Origin: Methylotenera sp.
Lineage (GTDB): Bacteria > Pseudomonadota > Gammaproteobacteria > Burkholderiales > Methylophilaceae
Direction of reading: 5' to 3'
Assembly (NCBI GenBank): GCA_021732405.1
Contig: JAKFVB010000008.1
Span: 1 to 47,324 of the forward strand
Length of the DNA: 47,324 bases
Shown piece by piece: positions 1-9,569 of this stretch. Each line of letters begins with the position of its first letter. Within the stretch, counting starts at the first letter, position 1. The position numbers and the translations under genes were made by a program. The notes under the pieces are model-generated. The model ran no database searches. It worked only from the letters and a program-made list of their open reading frames with translations, and was not told the origin of the DNA.

Positions 1-469
1 TGCGCTGCACTTCAGTGGGATGCGCGGTTAATACAGGGGAAACCAGCGCGTCTTTAAAAAACGCTTCTACCGCTGCAAAAGGCAAAGCTTGACGCGCGAT
101 TTCATCTACAGAATAAGCCAACATACCAGGCAATAGCTTATCTTCATTCAAGCGCGTTTGCTGGCGCGCAAATAAATCTTCGGCGATATTGACCAAATGC
201 TTAAAGTAACTAAAAGCGCGCACCACCGAAATGGTTTGCTGCGGTGATAAGTTTTTAAGCAGTTTTTCTAAAGTTAAAGTGGCTTTTTGGTCGTTTTCGC
301 GGTGAAACTTAACGGCGGCCTGACGGATATTTTCGATTAAATCAAACGTCGCTTTGCCGTCTTTGGCCAAAATGGTTTCACCCAAAACACGGCCTAAATA
401 ACGAATATTATTTTTTAAGCTTAAATTTTGCTCATTTTGATTGATCGCTTGAAGTGATATTTCGCCCAT
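1..469 (-). CDS. ppc: Phosphoenolpyruvate carboxylase, N-terminal part (cut by window edge)
   Basis: Fixes bicarbonate onto PEP to give oxaloacetate, refilling the TCA cycle in the cytoplasm. Reading the minus strand from ATG at 469 gives 156 codons with no stop up to the window edge. The translation carries family hallmarks in order: LGRVLGETI (about residue 24), ENIRQAAVKFHRE (about 50), and near the edge SPVLTAHPTEVQR, which contains the TAHPTE motif with the catalytic histidine. The family is usually about 880-950 residues, so roughly five sixths of the protein lies outside the window. A terminator-like hairpin at 655-682 separates it from ppa, so it probably has its own promoter in the AT-rich gap 470-654. 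The family assignment is firm; nothing can be said about the C-terminal half. Confidence 0.93.
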   Translation of the reverse strand, partial: MGEISLQAINQNEQNLSLKNNIRYLGRVLGETILAKDGKATFDLIENIRQAAVKFHRENDQKATLTLEKLLKNLSPQQTISVVRAFSYFKHLVNIAEDLFARQQTRLNEDKLLPGMLAYSVDEIARQALPFAAVEAFFKDALVSPVLTAHPTEVQR

Positions 470-654
470 AGCATTGCCGTTTAAAAGTGATTTAAACAAT
501 ATAAGCAACAACTACACCATGCGTTAAAACATATAATATTTTCAATACAATCAATTAGTTATATTAAGTTTTATATACAATTAAATATTACTTGCACGTT
601 TAGTGTGCGCCTTTGTATAAAGCCATGCATATTAAGGTGCAGGTGATTGAATGC
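470..654. other. AT-rich intergenic region upstream of ppc
   Basis: Very AT-rich stretch between the ppc start and the terminator of ppa. No ORF or RNA is recognisable. It must hold the ppc promoter, but several AT-rich hexamers compete and none has a convincing partner at 16-18 bp, so no promoter is called. Confidence 0.5.
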
Positions 655-682
655 AAAAAAGGCAGCATAAGCTGCCTTTTTT
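655..682 (-). terminator. Rho-independent terminator downstream of ppa
   Basis: Perfect stem GGCAGC (661-666) / GCTGCC (671-676) with an ATAA loop, flanked by six A on one side and six T on the other. It can therefore work in both directions. It lies about 60 bp beyond the ppa stop codon and isolates ppa from ppc. Confidence 0.9.
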
Positions 683-742
683 ATTCTATTTTAGGTGTTA
701 AGTTAATGATACTTAACCACTTTTTTTGACCGAATTTAATCC

Positions 743-1291
743 CTAAAAAGCGGGTTTCACTTCTGCATTGTTGTAATTTTCAACGCCATCTAAAATTTCT
801 TTCTTAGCTGCTTCAATATCGCCCCAGCCATTGATTTTCACCCATTTGCCTTTGTCTAAATCTTTATAGTGCTCAAAGAAGTGAGAAATCATTTCTAAAC
901 GCCAAGTTGAAACATCGGTATGACTTTTTAAATGGCCATATAAACCACACACTTTTGGCACTGGCACTGCAAATACTTTTGCATCAAGGCCAGCTTCATC
1001 TTCCATCAACAACACACCTAGTGGGCGGCAACGCACTACCACGCCAGGAATCAATGGCACTGGCGTCATCACCAATACATCCACTGGGTCGCCATCATCG
1101 GCCAAAGTGTGCGGAATATAGCCGTAATTGGTAGGATATTGCATGGCAGTACCCATAAAGCGGTCGACAAAAATCGCGCCGCTATCTTTATCGACTTCGT
1201 ATTTAACAGGGTCGCCCTGCATTGGAATTTCGATAATCACATTGAAATCATTGGGTAAATCTAAGCCAGATGGCACTTGGTTTAACGACAT
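743..1291 (-). CDS. ppa: Inorganic pyrophosphatase, family I
   Basis: Hydrolyses cytoplasmic pyrophosphate and so pulls biosynthetic reactions forward. At 182 residues it matches bacterial family I enzymes (about 175). The signature [10 protein letters not shown] (about residues 66-75) supplies metal-binding aspartates, and the YEVDKDSG and NYGYIPHTL stretches are also typical. The ATG at 1291 gives the usual N-terminus ([12 protein letters not shown]). A strong hairpin terminator follows at 655-682. The gap of about 100 bp to the DedA gene suggests an independent transcription unit. Confidence 0.96.
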   Translation of the reverse strand: MSLNQVPSGLDLPNDFNVIIEIPMQGDPVKYEVDKDSGAIFVDRFMGTAMQYPTNYGYIPHTLADDGDPVDVLVMTPVPLIPGVVVRCRPLGVLLMEDEAGLDAKVFAVPVPKVCGLYGHLKSHTDVSTWRLEMISHFFEHYKDLDKGKWVKINGWGDIEAAKKEILDGVENYNNAEVKPAF

Positions 1292-1395
1292 GTTGAGAAT
1301 AGCCTTGAACTAAAAAACGGCATTATACGTGAAGTTTGTTAATGATTGATTACGGGTAAGTTGGTTTAAGCACTGACTGTGTAAAAAACCAGATA

Positions 1396-2028
1396 CTAAT
1401 TTAATTTATTAAAATATTCCCAGCTTTTTTTAAAAATCACTACCAGTATTACCACAGCCAAACCTGCTAAAGTAAAGGTACCTAAATGGTGCATAATAAT
1501 TGGAATATTGCCAAAGAAGTAACCCATCAGTACACAAGTCAGCACCCATAATAGAGATCCAACCGAAGCGGCGCGTACGAATTTATAAAAAACCATCTGC
1601 GTAATACCTGCTAAAAATGGTGCAATTGTTCTTATCACTGGTAAAAACAAGCAAAATAAAAAGCCCTTTTCACCATGTCTGTGATAAAAAACACGTGTCT
1701 TATCAAGCGTCGTTTGATTTGGCCACTTTAAATAATTAACAAAAAATATTTGCCCTAAAGTTTTGCCCAAGCCATATCCACATAAATTGCCCAATATGGC
1801 TGCCGCTGTCAATACGATTAAAAGTAAGCTGATACTTAAATGAGAAGCCGCCCAGACTGCGCCACAAACGAATAAAAACGGATTACTGGGCAGAAAAAAG
1901 AACGGCAATATGCCAATTTGCAGAAAAATCACACCAAATAAAATGAAGTAAACTAAATTGGCGTGCATGGCGACTAAATCCGGCAAGTGCGCATCAAAAT
2001 TTAAAATCATCTGCCAAATTTGCATCAT
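1396..2028 (-). CDS. DedA family (SNARE-associated/VTT domain) inner-membrane protein
   Basis: DedA proteins are polytopic inner-membrane proteins linked to envelope homeostasis and undecaprenyl-phosphate or lipid flipping. The protein has several hydrophobic segments and a VTT-type core: a glycine, then F-LP-IRT-APFLAG (about residues 130-150), matching the conserved G...F.R..P..R...P..AG pattern. I choose ATG 2028 (210 aa). It forms an ATGA overlap with the upstream YkvA stop and has GGAG nine bases before it. An in-frame ATG at 2046 would add six residues. It is likely translationally coupled to the YkvA gene. The substrate is unknown. Confidence 0.85.
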   Translation of the reverse strand: MMQIWQMILNFDAHLPDLVAMHANLVYFILFGVIFLQIGILPFFFLPSNPFLFVCGAVWAASHLSISLLLIVLTAAAILGNLCGYGLGKTLGQIFFVNYLKWPNQTTLDKTRVFYHRHGEKGFLFCLFLPVIRTIAPFLAGITQMVFYKFVRAASVGSLLWVLTCVLMGYFFGNIPIIMHHLGTFTLAGLAVVILVVIFKKSWEYFNKLN

Positions 2029-2297
2029 ATTAGTTCGCTCCTGCATTCAGCCACAACCGTTTGTGGTGTTAATTTTAACGCACAATATAGCAGAATAGGA
2101 ATAATCACCATCTCATCCAGCTGGCCAATAACAGGAATAAAATCAGGGATTAAATCAAATGGCATTAATACATAGCCAATCGCTAGCCATAATAAGGCTT
2201 TGGCCAGTTTTGGTGTCTGTGAGTGTTTTTGTAGACGCTGATAAAAAACAAACTCTGCTTTTAAGCGCGCCGCAATCTGTTTTAGTTTTTCCAGCAT
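2025..2297 (-). CDS. YkvA family (DUF1232) small membrane protein
   Basis: 90-residue protein whose second half carries the DUF1232 signature: LMPFDLIPDFIPVIGQLDE (about residues 44-62), flanked by hydrophobic stretches. The N-terminal 25 residues are basic and probably helical. The family is widespread and its molecular role is not established. It starts five bases after the purC stop and overlaps the DedA start by ATGA, so purC-ykvA-dedA probably form one message. There is no good Shine-Dalgarno before its ATG, which also fits coupling to purC. Confidence 0.85.
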   Translation of the reverse strand: MLEKLKQIAARLKAEFVFYQRLQKHSQTPKLAKALLWLAIGYVLMPFDLIPDFIPVIGQLDEMVIIPILLYCALKLTPQTVVAECRSELI

Positions 2298-2302
2298 GAA
2301 TA

Positions 2303-3211
2303 TTAAAGTAGCTTTTTACCTGTTAATTTTTCAAATGCTTCACAATATTTTTCAGAGGTGCGTTGCGCAACCTCTAACGGCAAAGCTGGCGCAGGCGGTG
2401 CCTTATTCCACTGTATACTTTCTAGCCAATCGCGTACATATTGTTTATCGTAGCTAGGCGGATTGCTGCCGACTTTATAGCTTTCGGCTGGCCAAAAACG
2501 CGATGAATCAGGTGTCAACACTTCATCCATCACATGCAGCACACCATCGCTATCCAAGCCAAATTCAAATTTGGTATCGGCAATGATAATGCCGCGTGTT
2601 AATGCATATTCGGCCGCTTCGCTATAAAGCTGAATCGCTACTTTGGCGACTTTTTCAGCCATCTCATTTCCAATTAATGCGGCGCATTGCTCTAGGCTGA
2701 TATTTTCATCATGTTCACCCACTGCGGCTTTAGATGATGGCGTAAAAATCGGCACTGGTAATTTTGATGCTTCTTGCAAGCCTGCTGGCAGTTGAATACC
2801 GCATACGGTGCCTTTAGCCTTATATTCTTTCCAGCCGCTACCCACCAAATAACCACGCACAATGGCTTCTATCGGTAAAGGCTTAAGCTTTTTCACTACT
2901 ACGGCGCGGCTTAAATTGCCTGTACCCAATTGTGCTTTGTCTTCTGCGCTTGAAACCACCGAATCTGGCTCAATACCCGTTAAATGGTTAGGCACCACAT
3001 GCTTTAATTTTTCAAACCAAAAATTGGCCATCTGCGTGAGCATCGCGCCTTTATTGGCAATACCTGTGGGCAAAATCACATCAAATGCAGATAGCCTATC
3101 GGTGCTCACTAGCAACATGGTTTTGTCATCTATGGCATAGATATCACGGACTTTTCCCTGATGAATCAGGCTTAGACCTAGAAGATTAGTTTTTAACAGT
3201 GGCGTGCTCAT
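2303..3211 (-). CDS. purC: Phosphoribosylaminoimidazole-succinocarboxamide (SAICAR) synthase
   Basis: Purine synthesis enzyme that joins CAIR and aspartate using ATP. The 302 residues match the longer SAICAR synthase form common in betaproteobacteria and yeast. GKVRDIYAIDDK (about 19-30) is the N-terminal nucleotide-binding signature. IEAIVRGYLVGSGWKEY (about 114-130) and DTKFEFGLD (about 211-219) are substrate-site signatures. It lies 145 bp after pyk. In many betaproteobacteria fba precedes purC and purE/purK follow; here neither is present. Confidence 0.96.
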   Translation of the reverse strand: MSTPLLKTNLLGLSLIHQGKVRDIYAIDDKTMLLVSTDRLSAFDVILPTGIANKGAMLTQMANFWFEKLKHVVPNHLTGIEPDSVVSSAEDKAQLGTGNLSRAVVVKKLKPLPIEAIVRGYLVGSGWKEYKAKGTVCGIQLPAGLQEASKLPVPIFTPSSKAAVGEHDENISLEQCAALIGNEMAEKVAKVAIQLYSEAAEYALTRGIIIADTKFEFGLDSDGVLHVMDEVLTPDSSRFWPAESYKVGSNPPSYDKQYVRDWLESIQWNKAPPAPALPLEVAQRTSEKYCEAFEKLTGKKLL

Positions 3212-3310
3212 GGTGATTAATGCAAGTGGTAAAAGAATTGAATTATAAATTGCGCAGGCTAATTTGCACTAGTCATTTGTACGTGTGTTTGCTGCGAATT
3301 TTTCGGGGTT

Positions 3311-3346
3311 TAAAATGTGTTAAGTTCAATAAAAATACTTAAACAC
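3311..3346 (-). terminator. Weak candidate terminator downstream of pyk
   Basis: On the minus strand GTGTTTAAG and CTTAACAC pair with one bulged base around a 13-nt loop, followed by ATTTTAAA. The stem is AT-rich and the T-tract short, so termination would be weak or partial. It sits 10 bases beyond the pyk stop. Confidence 0.3.
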
Positions 3347-3355
3347 CTAGCTCGT

Positions 3356-4783
3356 TTAAATCAAATTACCTACTTTTACTACTTTAAGTGTATTAGTACC
3401 GCCTGGACTTCCAATTGGCTCACCAAATGTTAGCAGAACCGTATCGCCAGTCGCAACTGCACCGTTTCTAAGCATCACCTGCTCCATCTCATGCAAAATT
3501 TCATCCCTGTTTTTGTCTTCTTGCTCAATAGGGTAAGGAAACACATTGCGATGCAAAGTGAGTTTGCGACGCGCGATTTTATTGGGCGATAGCGCATAAA
3601 TGGGCGCACCACTATCCGCACGCGATAGCCATTGCGCAGCATTACCGGATTGCGTTAACGCGGCAATGGCTTTCACATTCAGATATTTAGACACATAAAT
3701 AGTGGCTGCCGCTATCGCCTCATCCGTTTGCTGGTGCGGCTCTGCGCGCTTCTGGCTAACATTGGCAATCTCATATTCTTTTTCAGCTTCTACGCAAATC
3801 CTGTCCACTGCTTTAACGGTTTCTAAAGGATATTGTCCACTGGCGGTTTCGGCAGATAGCATTACCGCATCCGTACCGTCCAGCACTGCATTCGCCACAT
3901 CTGATACCTCTGCCCGCGTGGGAATCGGGCTACTAATCATAGATTCCATCATTTGTGTAGCGGTAATGACTAGCTTATTTTGCGCGCGCGCCATGCGTAT
4001 CATGCGTTTTTGTAAACCTGGCACGGCGGCATCGCCTACCTCTACGCCTAAGTCACCGCGCGCCACCATAATCGCATCGCTCACGGCGATAATCTCTTTT
4101 AGGTTATCAATCGCTTCTGCGCGCTCAATCTTTGCCACAATACTGGCCGTGCCACCTGCTTTTTTAACCAAACTGCGCGCCAGCTCTACATCTTGGGCTG
4201 ATTTTGGAAAAGAGATGGCAATATAATCTGCCTCTAAAGCGACCGCTGTCTTTAAATCTTCTTTATCTTTTAAGGTTAAGGCATCGGCAGATAAACCGCC
4301 ACCTGCGCGATTAATACCTTTATTATTGCTTAGTACGCCGCCGCTAAGAATTACACAGTGTATTTGATTGTTTCGGATACGATCGACCTGCATGGTAATG
4401 CGACCATCATCCAGCAATAGCACCACACCCTCAGTCACTTCTTGTGGTAATGTTTTGTAGTCCAAGCCAACTTTATCTTGATTGCCCAGCATGCAATCGG
4501 CATCCAATATAAATAAATCACCAGTTTTTAAGGTGATTTTTCCCAACTCAAATTTACCAATCCTGATTTTTGGGCCTTGTAAATCGCACAATACACCCAC
4601 TGGCCGCCCCAGTTTAAGCGCGATATTACGCACGATTTCAGCGCGAGTGATATGCTCTGCAGCAGTGCCATGCGAAAAATTAAGGCGCACTACATTAACA
4701 CCCGCCGTAATCAGGCGCGCAATCATTTCTTCACTGCTTGAGGCTGGGCCCAGCGTGGCAACAATCTTGGTTTTTCGTAACAT
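3356..4783 (-). CDS. pyk: Pyruvate kinase
   Basis: Last step of glycolysis: PEP + ADP to pyruvate + ATP. It is 475 residues, normal for bacterial type II enzymes. Visible signatures are TKIVATLGPASS at the N-terminus, RLNFSHG (about 34-40), the active-site IVAKIERAEAI (about 216-226) carrying the catalytic lysine, the MVARGDLGVE metal-site region, and VMLSAETASG. It belongs to the tkt-gap-pgk-pyk run. The pgk terminator at 4857-4883 lies between pgk and pyk, so pyk probably has its own promoter in 4784-4856; a 10-bp palindrome TTACATGTAA sits there at 4831-4840. Confidence 0.97.
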   Translation of the reverse strand: MLRKTKIVATLGPASSSEEMIARLITAGVNVVRLNFSHGTAAEHITRAEIVRNIALKLGRPVGVLCDLQGPKIRIGKFELGKITLKTGDLFILDADCMLGNQDKVGLDYKTLPQEVTEGVVLLLDDGRITMQVDRIRNNQIHCVILSGGVLSNNKGINRAGGGLSADALTLKDKEDLKTAVALEADYIAISFPKSAQDVELARSLVKKAGGTASIVAKIERAEAIDNLKEIIAVSDAIMVARGDLGVEVGDAAVPGLQKRMIRMARAQNKLVITATQMMESMISSPIPTRAEVSDVANAVLDGTDAVMLSAETASGQYPLETVKAVDRICVEAEKEYEIANVSQKRAEPHQQTDEAIAAATIYVSKYLNVKAIAALTQSGNAAQWLSRADSGAPIYALSPNKIARRKLTLHRNVFPYPIEQEDKNRDEILHEMEQVMLRNGAVATGDTVLLTFGEPIGSPGGTNTLKVVKVGNLI

Positions 4784-4856
4784 CGTAATAGTTGGCCTTT
4801 ATTTAATCATTAAGTGAATAGACCAGAAACTTACATGTAAATCATGACATTTAAAT

Positions 4857-4883
4857 AAAAAATGGGGCATCAGCCCCATTTTT
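4857..4883 (-). terminator. Rho-independent terminator downstream of pgk
   Basis: Perfect stem TGGGGC (4863-4868) / GCCCCA (4873-4878) with an ATCA loop, flanked by A-tract and T-tract, so it can work in both directions. It lies about 25 bp past the pgk stop and separates pgk from pyk. Confidence 0.9.
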
Positions 4884-4904
4884 AAAACTGGGAAATAACT
4901 TAAA

Positions 4905-6086
4905 TTAAGCCTTTGCACGACTCTCTAAAATCTCTACTGCTGGTAAAGTCTTGCCTTCTAAAAATTCTAAAAACGCACCGCCTGCAGTTGAAATATAGCT
5001 AATTTTGTCATAAATATCGTATTTTTGAATCGCTGCAATGGTGTCGCCGCCGCCCGCCAAAGTGAATGCTTTGGTATTGGCAATAGCATGCGCAATGGTT
5101 TTAGTACCTTCACCAAATTGGTCAAATTCAAACACACCAACAGGGCCATTCCAAACCACAGTACCTGCATTTTTGATAATCTCTGCTAATTCATTAGCAG
5201 ATTTCGCGCCAATATCAAAAATCATATCGTCCGCTTCTACAGAAGCCGCGTCTTTCTTCACTGCAGGCTCTGTTGCATCGAATTTCTTACCACAGACTAC
5301 ATCAACTGCAATCGGTACTGCCGCGCCTCTTTGGCTCATTTTATCCATTAAGGTGCGCGCCACTGGCACTAAATCATCTTCACACAGCGATTTACCTACT
5401 TCGAAACCTGCCGCTTTTAAAAAGGTATTGGCAATACCGCCGCCAACCACCATCTGGTCTACTTTTTCAGACAAGCTCTCTAAAACGGTTAACTTAGTTG
5501 AAACTTTACTACCGCCAACAATCGCCACCATTGGTCTTGCTGGGTTTAACAAAGCTTTCGTTAGCGCATCTAATTCTTCTGCTAATAACAACCCTGCACA
5601 TGCAATAGGCGCAAATTTTGCTACGCCATACGTGCTGGCTTCTGCGCGGTGCGCTGTACCAAAAGCATCCATCACAAATACGTCACATAGCTTTGCATAG
5701 GCTTGCGCTGTTTCGTCTTTGTTCTTTTTTTCACCTATATTAAAACGACAGTTTTCCAAGATAACGAGTTCGCCAGTACCAACTTCAAAACCACCCTTGA
5801 CCCAATCCTTAATCAAGCGCACAGGTTTGTTTAGTTTGGCTGAAATCACATCTACTACTGGCTTAAGTGAATTCTCTTCTGAATAAACACCCTCTTCAGG
5901 GCGGCCTAAATGCGATGTCACCATCACGCTTGCGCCTTGTTTCAATGTATACTCAATGGTTGCCATACTGGCGGTAATACGCGCGTCTGAAGTCACTTTA
6001 CCATCTAAAACGGGCACGTTTAAATCTGAACGAATTAATACTCGTTTACCGCGTAAATCTACATCTGTAATTTTAATAAATTGCAT
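4905..6086 (-). CDS. pgk: Phosphoglycerate kinase
   Basis: Interconverts 1,3-bisphosphoglycerate and 3-phosphoglycerate with ATP formation. The family starts with a [17 protein letters not shown]-like segment, present here at residues about 8-24. TSHLGRP (about 56-62) and the C-terminal nucleotide-site GGGDTIAA are also present. I choose ATG 6086 (393 aa): it has a GGGG Shine-Dalgarno seven to eight bases upstream and gives the normal family N-terminus. A longer reading would need TTG at 6098. The gap to gap is 23 bp, so gap and pgk are probably cotranscribed and end at the 4857-4883 terminator. Confidence 0.96.
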   Translation of the reverse strand: MQFIKITDVDLRGKRVLIRSDLNVPVLDGKVTSDARITASMATIEYTLKQGASVMVTSHLGRPEEGVYSEENSLKPVVDVISAKLNKPVRLIKDWVKGGFEVGTGELVILENCRFNIGEKKNKDETAQAYAKLCDVFVMDAFGTAHRAEASTYGVAKFAPIACAGLLLAEELDALTKALLNPARPMVAIVGGSKVSTKLTVLESLSEKVDQMVVGGGIANTFLKAAGFEVGKSLCEDDLVPVARTLMDKMSQRGAAVPIAVDVVCGKKFDATEPAVKKDAASVEADDMIFDIGAKSANELAEIIKNAGTVVWNGPVGVFEFDQFGEGTKTIAHAIANTKAFTLAGGGDTIAAIQKYDIYDKISYISTAGGAFLEFLEGKTLPAVEILESRAKA

Positions 6087-6109
6087 GATTAACCCCAAAA
6101 ATCTGACAA

Positions 6110-7135
6110 CTATTTTGCTTTCATTAACGCAGCAGCGGTATCTAACATACGGCAGCTAAAGCCCCACTCGTTATCGTACCAGGCCAGCACTTTAACCAAA
6201 TTACCAATGACCACCGTTTGCGTTGCATCAAAATTGCTAGATGTTTCGGTATGGTTGAAGTCTGATGAAACTAATGGCTCTGTGTTGTATGCCAAAATGC
6301 CTTTAAGCGCTCCCTCACTAGCCTCTTTTACAATCGCGTTCACTTCTTCTCGCGTCGTTTCTCGGCTGGCAACAAACGTTAAATCGACCGCCGACACATT
6401 GGCCGTAGGCACACGAATTGCAAAACCTGATAATTTACCTTTAAGCTCAGGCATCACTATACCCACAGCTTGTGCAGCGCCTGTTTTGGTTGGAATCATA
6501 TTGAGTGCCGCAGCGCGGGCGCGATACAAATCACTGTGATGGCCATCTACCAGCAACTGATCATTGGTATAGGAGTGAATCGTGGTCATTAAGCCCGTTT
6601 CTACACCCAATTTTTCATGCAAGGCTTTTACCATTGGCGCCAAGCCGTTAGTGGTGCAAGATGCGTTAGAAATCACCGTCATGGCAGAAGTTAACACTTT
6701 GTCATTAACACCCATCACTACAGTCGCATCACAAGCATTTTTATCAGCAGGCGCTGAAATAATCACTTTTTTAGCACCGGCATCTAAATGCGGCTGACAT
6801 TTCTCTTTAGTGCGAAATACACCAGTACACTCAAGCACTACATCAACGCTCAACGCTTCCCAAGGCAATTTGGAAGGGTCTTTTTCGTTAAACATGTGAA
6901 TTTTGTCACCGTTAACGATCAAGTAGTGATGACCCGCCACATCTTGTTCATGACTCACCGTACCAGCCAATTTGCCGTGAATGGTATCGTGTTTCGTTAA
7001 ATGCGCGTTACATTCTGGGCTAGCCGTGCCGTTGATGGCTACAATTTGAATATCTTTCCGTTTTTGCTCATAAAAAGCACACAACACATTACGCCCAATA
7101 CGCCCATAACCATTAATTGCTACACGAATTGCCAT
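6110..7135 (-). CDS. gap: Glyceraldehyde-3-phosphate dehydrogenase, type I
   Basis: NAD-dependent oxidation and phosphorylation of glyceraldehyde-3-phosphate. It has the N-terminal Rossmann motif [10 protein letters not shown], catalytic-cysteine motif SNASCTTN (about residues 157-164), HSYTNDQ with the catalytic histidine, and the C-terminal [10 protein letters not shown]. The length (341) is normal. HSYTNDQ rather than the erythrose-4-phosphate dehydrogenase form argues for GAPDH. The residue after SNASCTTN is Gly, where most GAPDHs have a second cysteine. The start is supported by an AGGGTGAT-like Shine-Dalgarno. The tkt terminator lies upstream, so a promoter is expected in 7136-7190. Confidence 0.95.
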   Translation of the reverse strand: MAIRVAINGYGRIGRNVLCAFYEQKRKDIQIVAINGTASPECNAHLTKHDTIHGKLAGTVSHEQDVAGHHYLIVNGDKIHMFNEKDPSKLPWEALSVDVVLECTGVFRTKEKCQPHLDAGAKKVIISAPADKNACDATVVMGVNDKVLTSAMTVISNASCTTNGLAPMVKALHEKLGVETGLMTTIHSYTNDQLLVDGHHSDLYRARAAALNMIPTKTGAAQAVGIVMPELKGKLSGFAIRVPTANVSAVDLTFVASRETTREEVNAIVKEASEGALKGILAYNTEPLVSSDFNHTETSSNFDATQTVVIGNLVKVLAWYDNEWGFSCRMLDTAAALMKAK

Positions 7136-7190
7136 TACATCACCCTTTCAAAAAGACGCATTTATCACTACTATTTCAAAGTCTACAAAT

Positions 7191-7219
7191 AAAAAGAGCC
7201 TCTAAACGGAGGCTCTTTT
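7191..7219 (-). terminator. Rho-independent terminator downstream of tkt
   Basis: Stem GAGCCTC (7196-7202) / GAGGCTC (7209-7215), extended by five A before and four T after. It is near-symmetric and may work in both directions. It starts about 20 bp beyond the tkt stop and separates tkt from gap. Confidence 0.9.
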
Positions 7220-7239
7220 AACAACAGGCTACTCTATAA

Positions 7240-9222
7240 TTACAACACTGACTTAGTTACAGCAACAACATTTTCTACTGTAAAGCCAAAATGTTTCATT
7301 AATGCGCCACCAGGGGCAGATTCACCGAATGTGTCGATACCAACAACTGCGCCTTCTAGGCCAACATATTTACGCCAGAAATCCGTTACACCAGCTTCAA
7401 CTGCCACGCGTTTAACGCCTGGAGTCAACACGCTGTCTTTGTAAGCTTTATCTTGACGATCAAATACGTTAGTTGATGGCATTGAAACTACACGTACTTT
7501 AGTACCAGCAGCATTTAGTTCAGCAGCAGCTTTAACAGCCAACTCTAGCTCAGAACCATTAGCGATAATGATGACTTGCGCGCCAGCTACGTCAGACAAC
7601 ACATAACCACCTTTACGCATTAATGCGAACTGTGCAGCATCATGTTTCATACCAGCTACGTTTTGACGGCTTAAGACTAAGCTAGATGGACCAGTAGTAC
7701 GCTCAACCGCAGCAACCCAAGCTACCGCAGTTTCAGTTGAGTTGCCTGGACGCCATACATCCATATTCGGAATCAAACGTAGGCCAGCCGTATTTTCGAT
7801 TGGTTGGTGCGTTGGACCATCTTCACCTTGACCGATAGAGTCATGTGTTAACACAGCAATGGTGCGTTGTTTCATCAATGCAGCCATACGCAATGCGCTT
7901 TTTGCATAGTCAGAGAACATATGGAATGTACCACCGAATGGGATTAAACCACCGTGCAATGCCATACCGTTCATAATCGCAAACATACCAAACTCACGTA
8001 CGCCGTATGAAATGTAGTTACCTGGTTTTTTCGCATCAACATGTACAAAGCTACCTGTTGAAGTCAAGTTAGAACCAGTCAAGTCAGCAGAACCGCCTAA
8101 GAACTCTGGCAATAACGGCGCTAATGCGCCGATGACGTTTTGTGATGCTTTACGTGTTGCAACACCTTCTGCTTTTTCGTTTGTTGCAGCGACAATCGCA
8201 TCAGTTGCTTCTTTCCAGTTAGCTGGTAAGTCGCCTGCCATGCGGCGTTTGAATTCTGCTGCTTCAGCTGGGAATGCTTTTGCGTATGCATCAAACTTGG
8301 CATTCCAATCGCCTTCTACTTTTGCGCCTTTAGCAGTTGCATCCCAACCAGCGTAAACGTCTGCTGGAATTACAAACGGCTCGTGCGCCCAACCGATGTT
8401 AGCGCGTGTTGCGGCAACTTCGTCTAAACCTAATGCAGAACCGTGGCAATCATGTGAACCTGATTTGTTTGGTGAACCCATACCGATGACTGTTTTACAG
8501 CAGATCAATGATGGTTTGTCTGTTACTTTTTTAGCGGCAGCAATAGCAGCGCCAATCGCAGCAACATCGTGACCGTCTACTGACTGAACGTGCCAGCCAT
8601 ATGACTCAAAACGTTTCGCTGTGTCGTCTGTGTACCAGCCTTCGATATGACCATCGATAGAAATGCCGTTGTCATCCCAGAATGCTGTCAATTTACCCAA
8701 GCCCCAAGTACCAGCCAGCGCACAAGCTTCGTGAGAAACGCCTTCCATCATACAGCCGTCGCCTAAGAACACATATGTACTGTGGTCAACGATGTCGTGG
8801 CCTGGTTTATTGAATTGATTTGCTAATAACTTTTCAGCCATTGCAAAACCTACACCGTTGGCAATACCTTGGCCTAATGGGCCAGTAGTCGTTTCAACGC
8901 CTGGTGCGTAACCATATTCTGGGTGACCAGCGCATTTTGAATGCAATTGACGGAATGATTGTAATTCGCTCATTGGCAATGCATAACCTGTCAGGTGTAG
9001 CAATGAGTAGATCAACATTGAACCGTGACCATTAGAGAGCACAAAGCGGTCACGATTCGCCCAGCTAGGATTTTTTGGGTTGTGGCTTAAATGATTATTC
9101 CAAAGTTCTTCAGCGATTTCTGCCATGCCCATAGGCGCACCTGGGTGGCCAGAATTGGCTTTTTGCACTGCATCCATTGATAACGCACGAATCGCGTTGG
9201 CTAAGTCTTTACGTGTTGCCAT
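7240..9222 (-). CDS. tkt: Transketolase
   Basis: Thiamine-diphosphate enzyme moving two-carbon ketol units between sugar phosphates; in a ribulose monophosphate methylotroph it would regenerate ribulose-5-phosphate. It is 660 residues, normal for the family. Visible are SGHPGAPMG near the N-terminus, the ThDP/metal motif [13 protein letters not shown] (about residues 155-167), and the second-domain motif [14 protein letters not shown]. The start is set by GGGAG seven bases upstream of ATG 9222. It is followed by a strong terminator, so it is partly uncoupled from gap-pgk despite the conserved order. Confidence 0.97.
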   Translation of the reverse strand: MATRKDLANAIRALSMDAVQKANSGHPGAPMGMAEIAEELWNNHLSHNPKNPSWANRDRFVLSNGHGSMLIYSLLHLTGYALPMSELQSFRQLHSKCAGHPEYGYAPGVETTTGPLGQGIANGVGFAMAEKLLANQFNKPGHDIVDHSTYVFLGDGCMMEGVSHEACALAGTWGLGKLTAFWDDNGISIDGHIEGWYTDDTAKRFESYGWHVQSVDGHDVAAIGAAIAAAKKVTDKPSLICCKTVIGMGSPNKSGSHDCHGSALGLDEVAATRANIGWAHEPFVIPADVYAGWDATAKGAKVEGDWNAKFDAYAKAFPAEAAEFKRRMAGDLPANWKEATDAIVAATNEKAEGVATRKASQNVIGALAPLLPEFLGGSADLTGSNLTSTGSFVHVDAKKPGNYISYGVREFGMFAIMNGMALHGGLIPFGGTFHMFSDYAKSALRMAALMKQRTIAVLTHDSIGQGEDGPTHQPIENTAGLRLIPNMDVWRPGNSTETAVAWVAAVERTTGPSSLVLSRQNVAGMKHDAAQFALMRKGGYVLSDVAGAQVIIIANGSELELAVKAAAELNAAGTKVRVVSMPSTNVFDRQDKAYKDSVLTPGVKRVAVEAGVTDFWRKYVGLEGAVVGIDTFGESAPGGALMKHFGFTVENVVAVTKSVL

Positions 9223-9569
9223 AGTTTTCTCCCTAATGTTTACCTTGAAGTTTTACGATTCAAACTTGACTTAGCTTATTATTTTGACCAAAAAGAATGT
9301 AATAACAATATCTGATTGGATATAGCAAAAATTTAAGTCTTACAGAAAATCCGATAAAACCTTGATTGAATTCTTCAAAAAGTTAGTTTTTCAACTGCTT
9401 TTTTGCAAATATTAAATTATTGCCTAATTACCCTATTTGGGCAAGGGCTATGCCGCATTTCATAACGTAAATTAGTATTTATTTAAAAAATTTAAAGGCA
9501 ATTATATTGAAATTAATGTGCAAGCCTTAAGTGTGATAACACTATTAATTGCGTCACAGACTAGCTTAA
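9223..9569. other. Intergenic region between divergent tkt and ligE-type gene
   Basis: 347 bp, AT-rich, with no supported ORF. It must hold promoters for both divergent genes, but I see no unambiguous pair of hexamers. One small perfect inverted repeat, AGTGT-GATA-ACACT (9530-9543), lies 26 bp before the proposed ligase start and could be an operator or just chance. Confidence 0.5.

Noticed and set aside
4967-5700. Long open frames on other strands within pgk (and similar within pyk, gap and tkt)
   Set aside because: They lie fully inside strongly conserved genes and show no domain or start signal; they are shadows of the coding frame.
9530-9543. AGTGT-GATA-ACACT as the operator of the exported ligase
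   Set aside because: Five-base arms are short and common by chance in a 347-bp gap; noted in the intergenic entry only.
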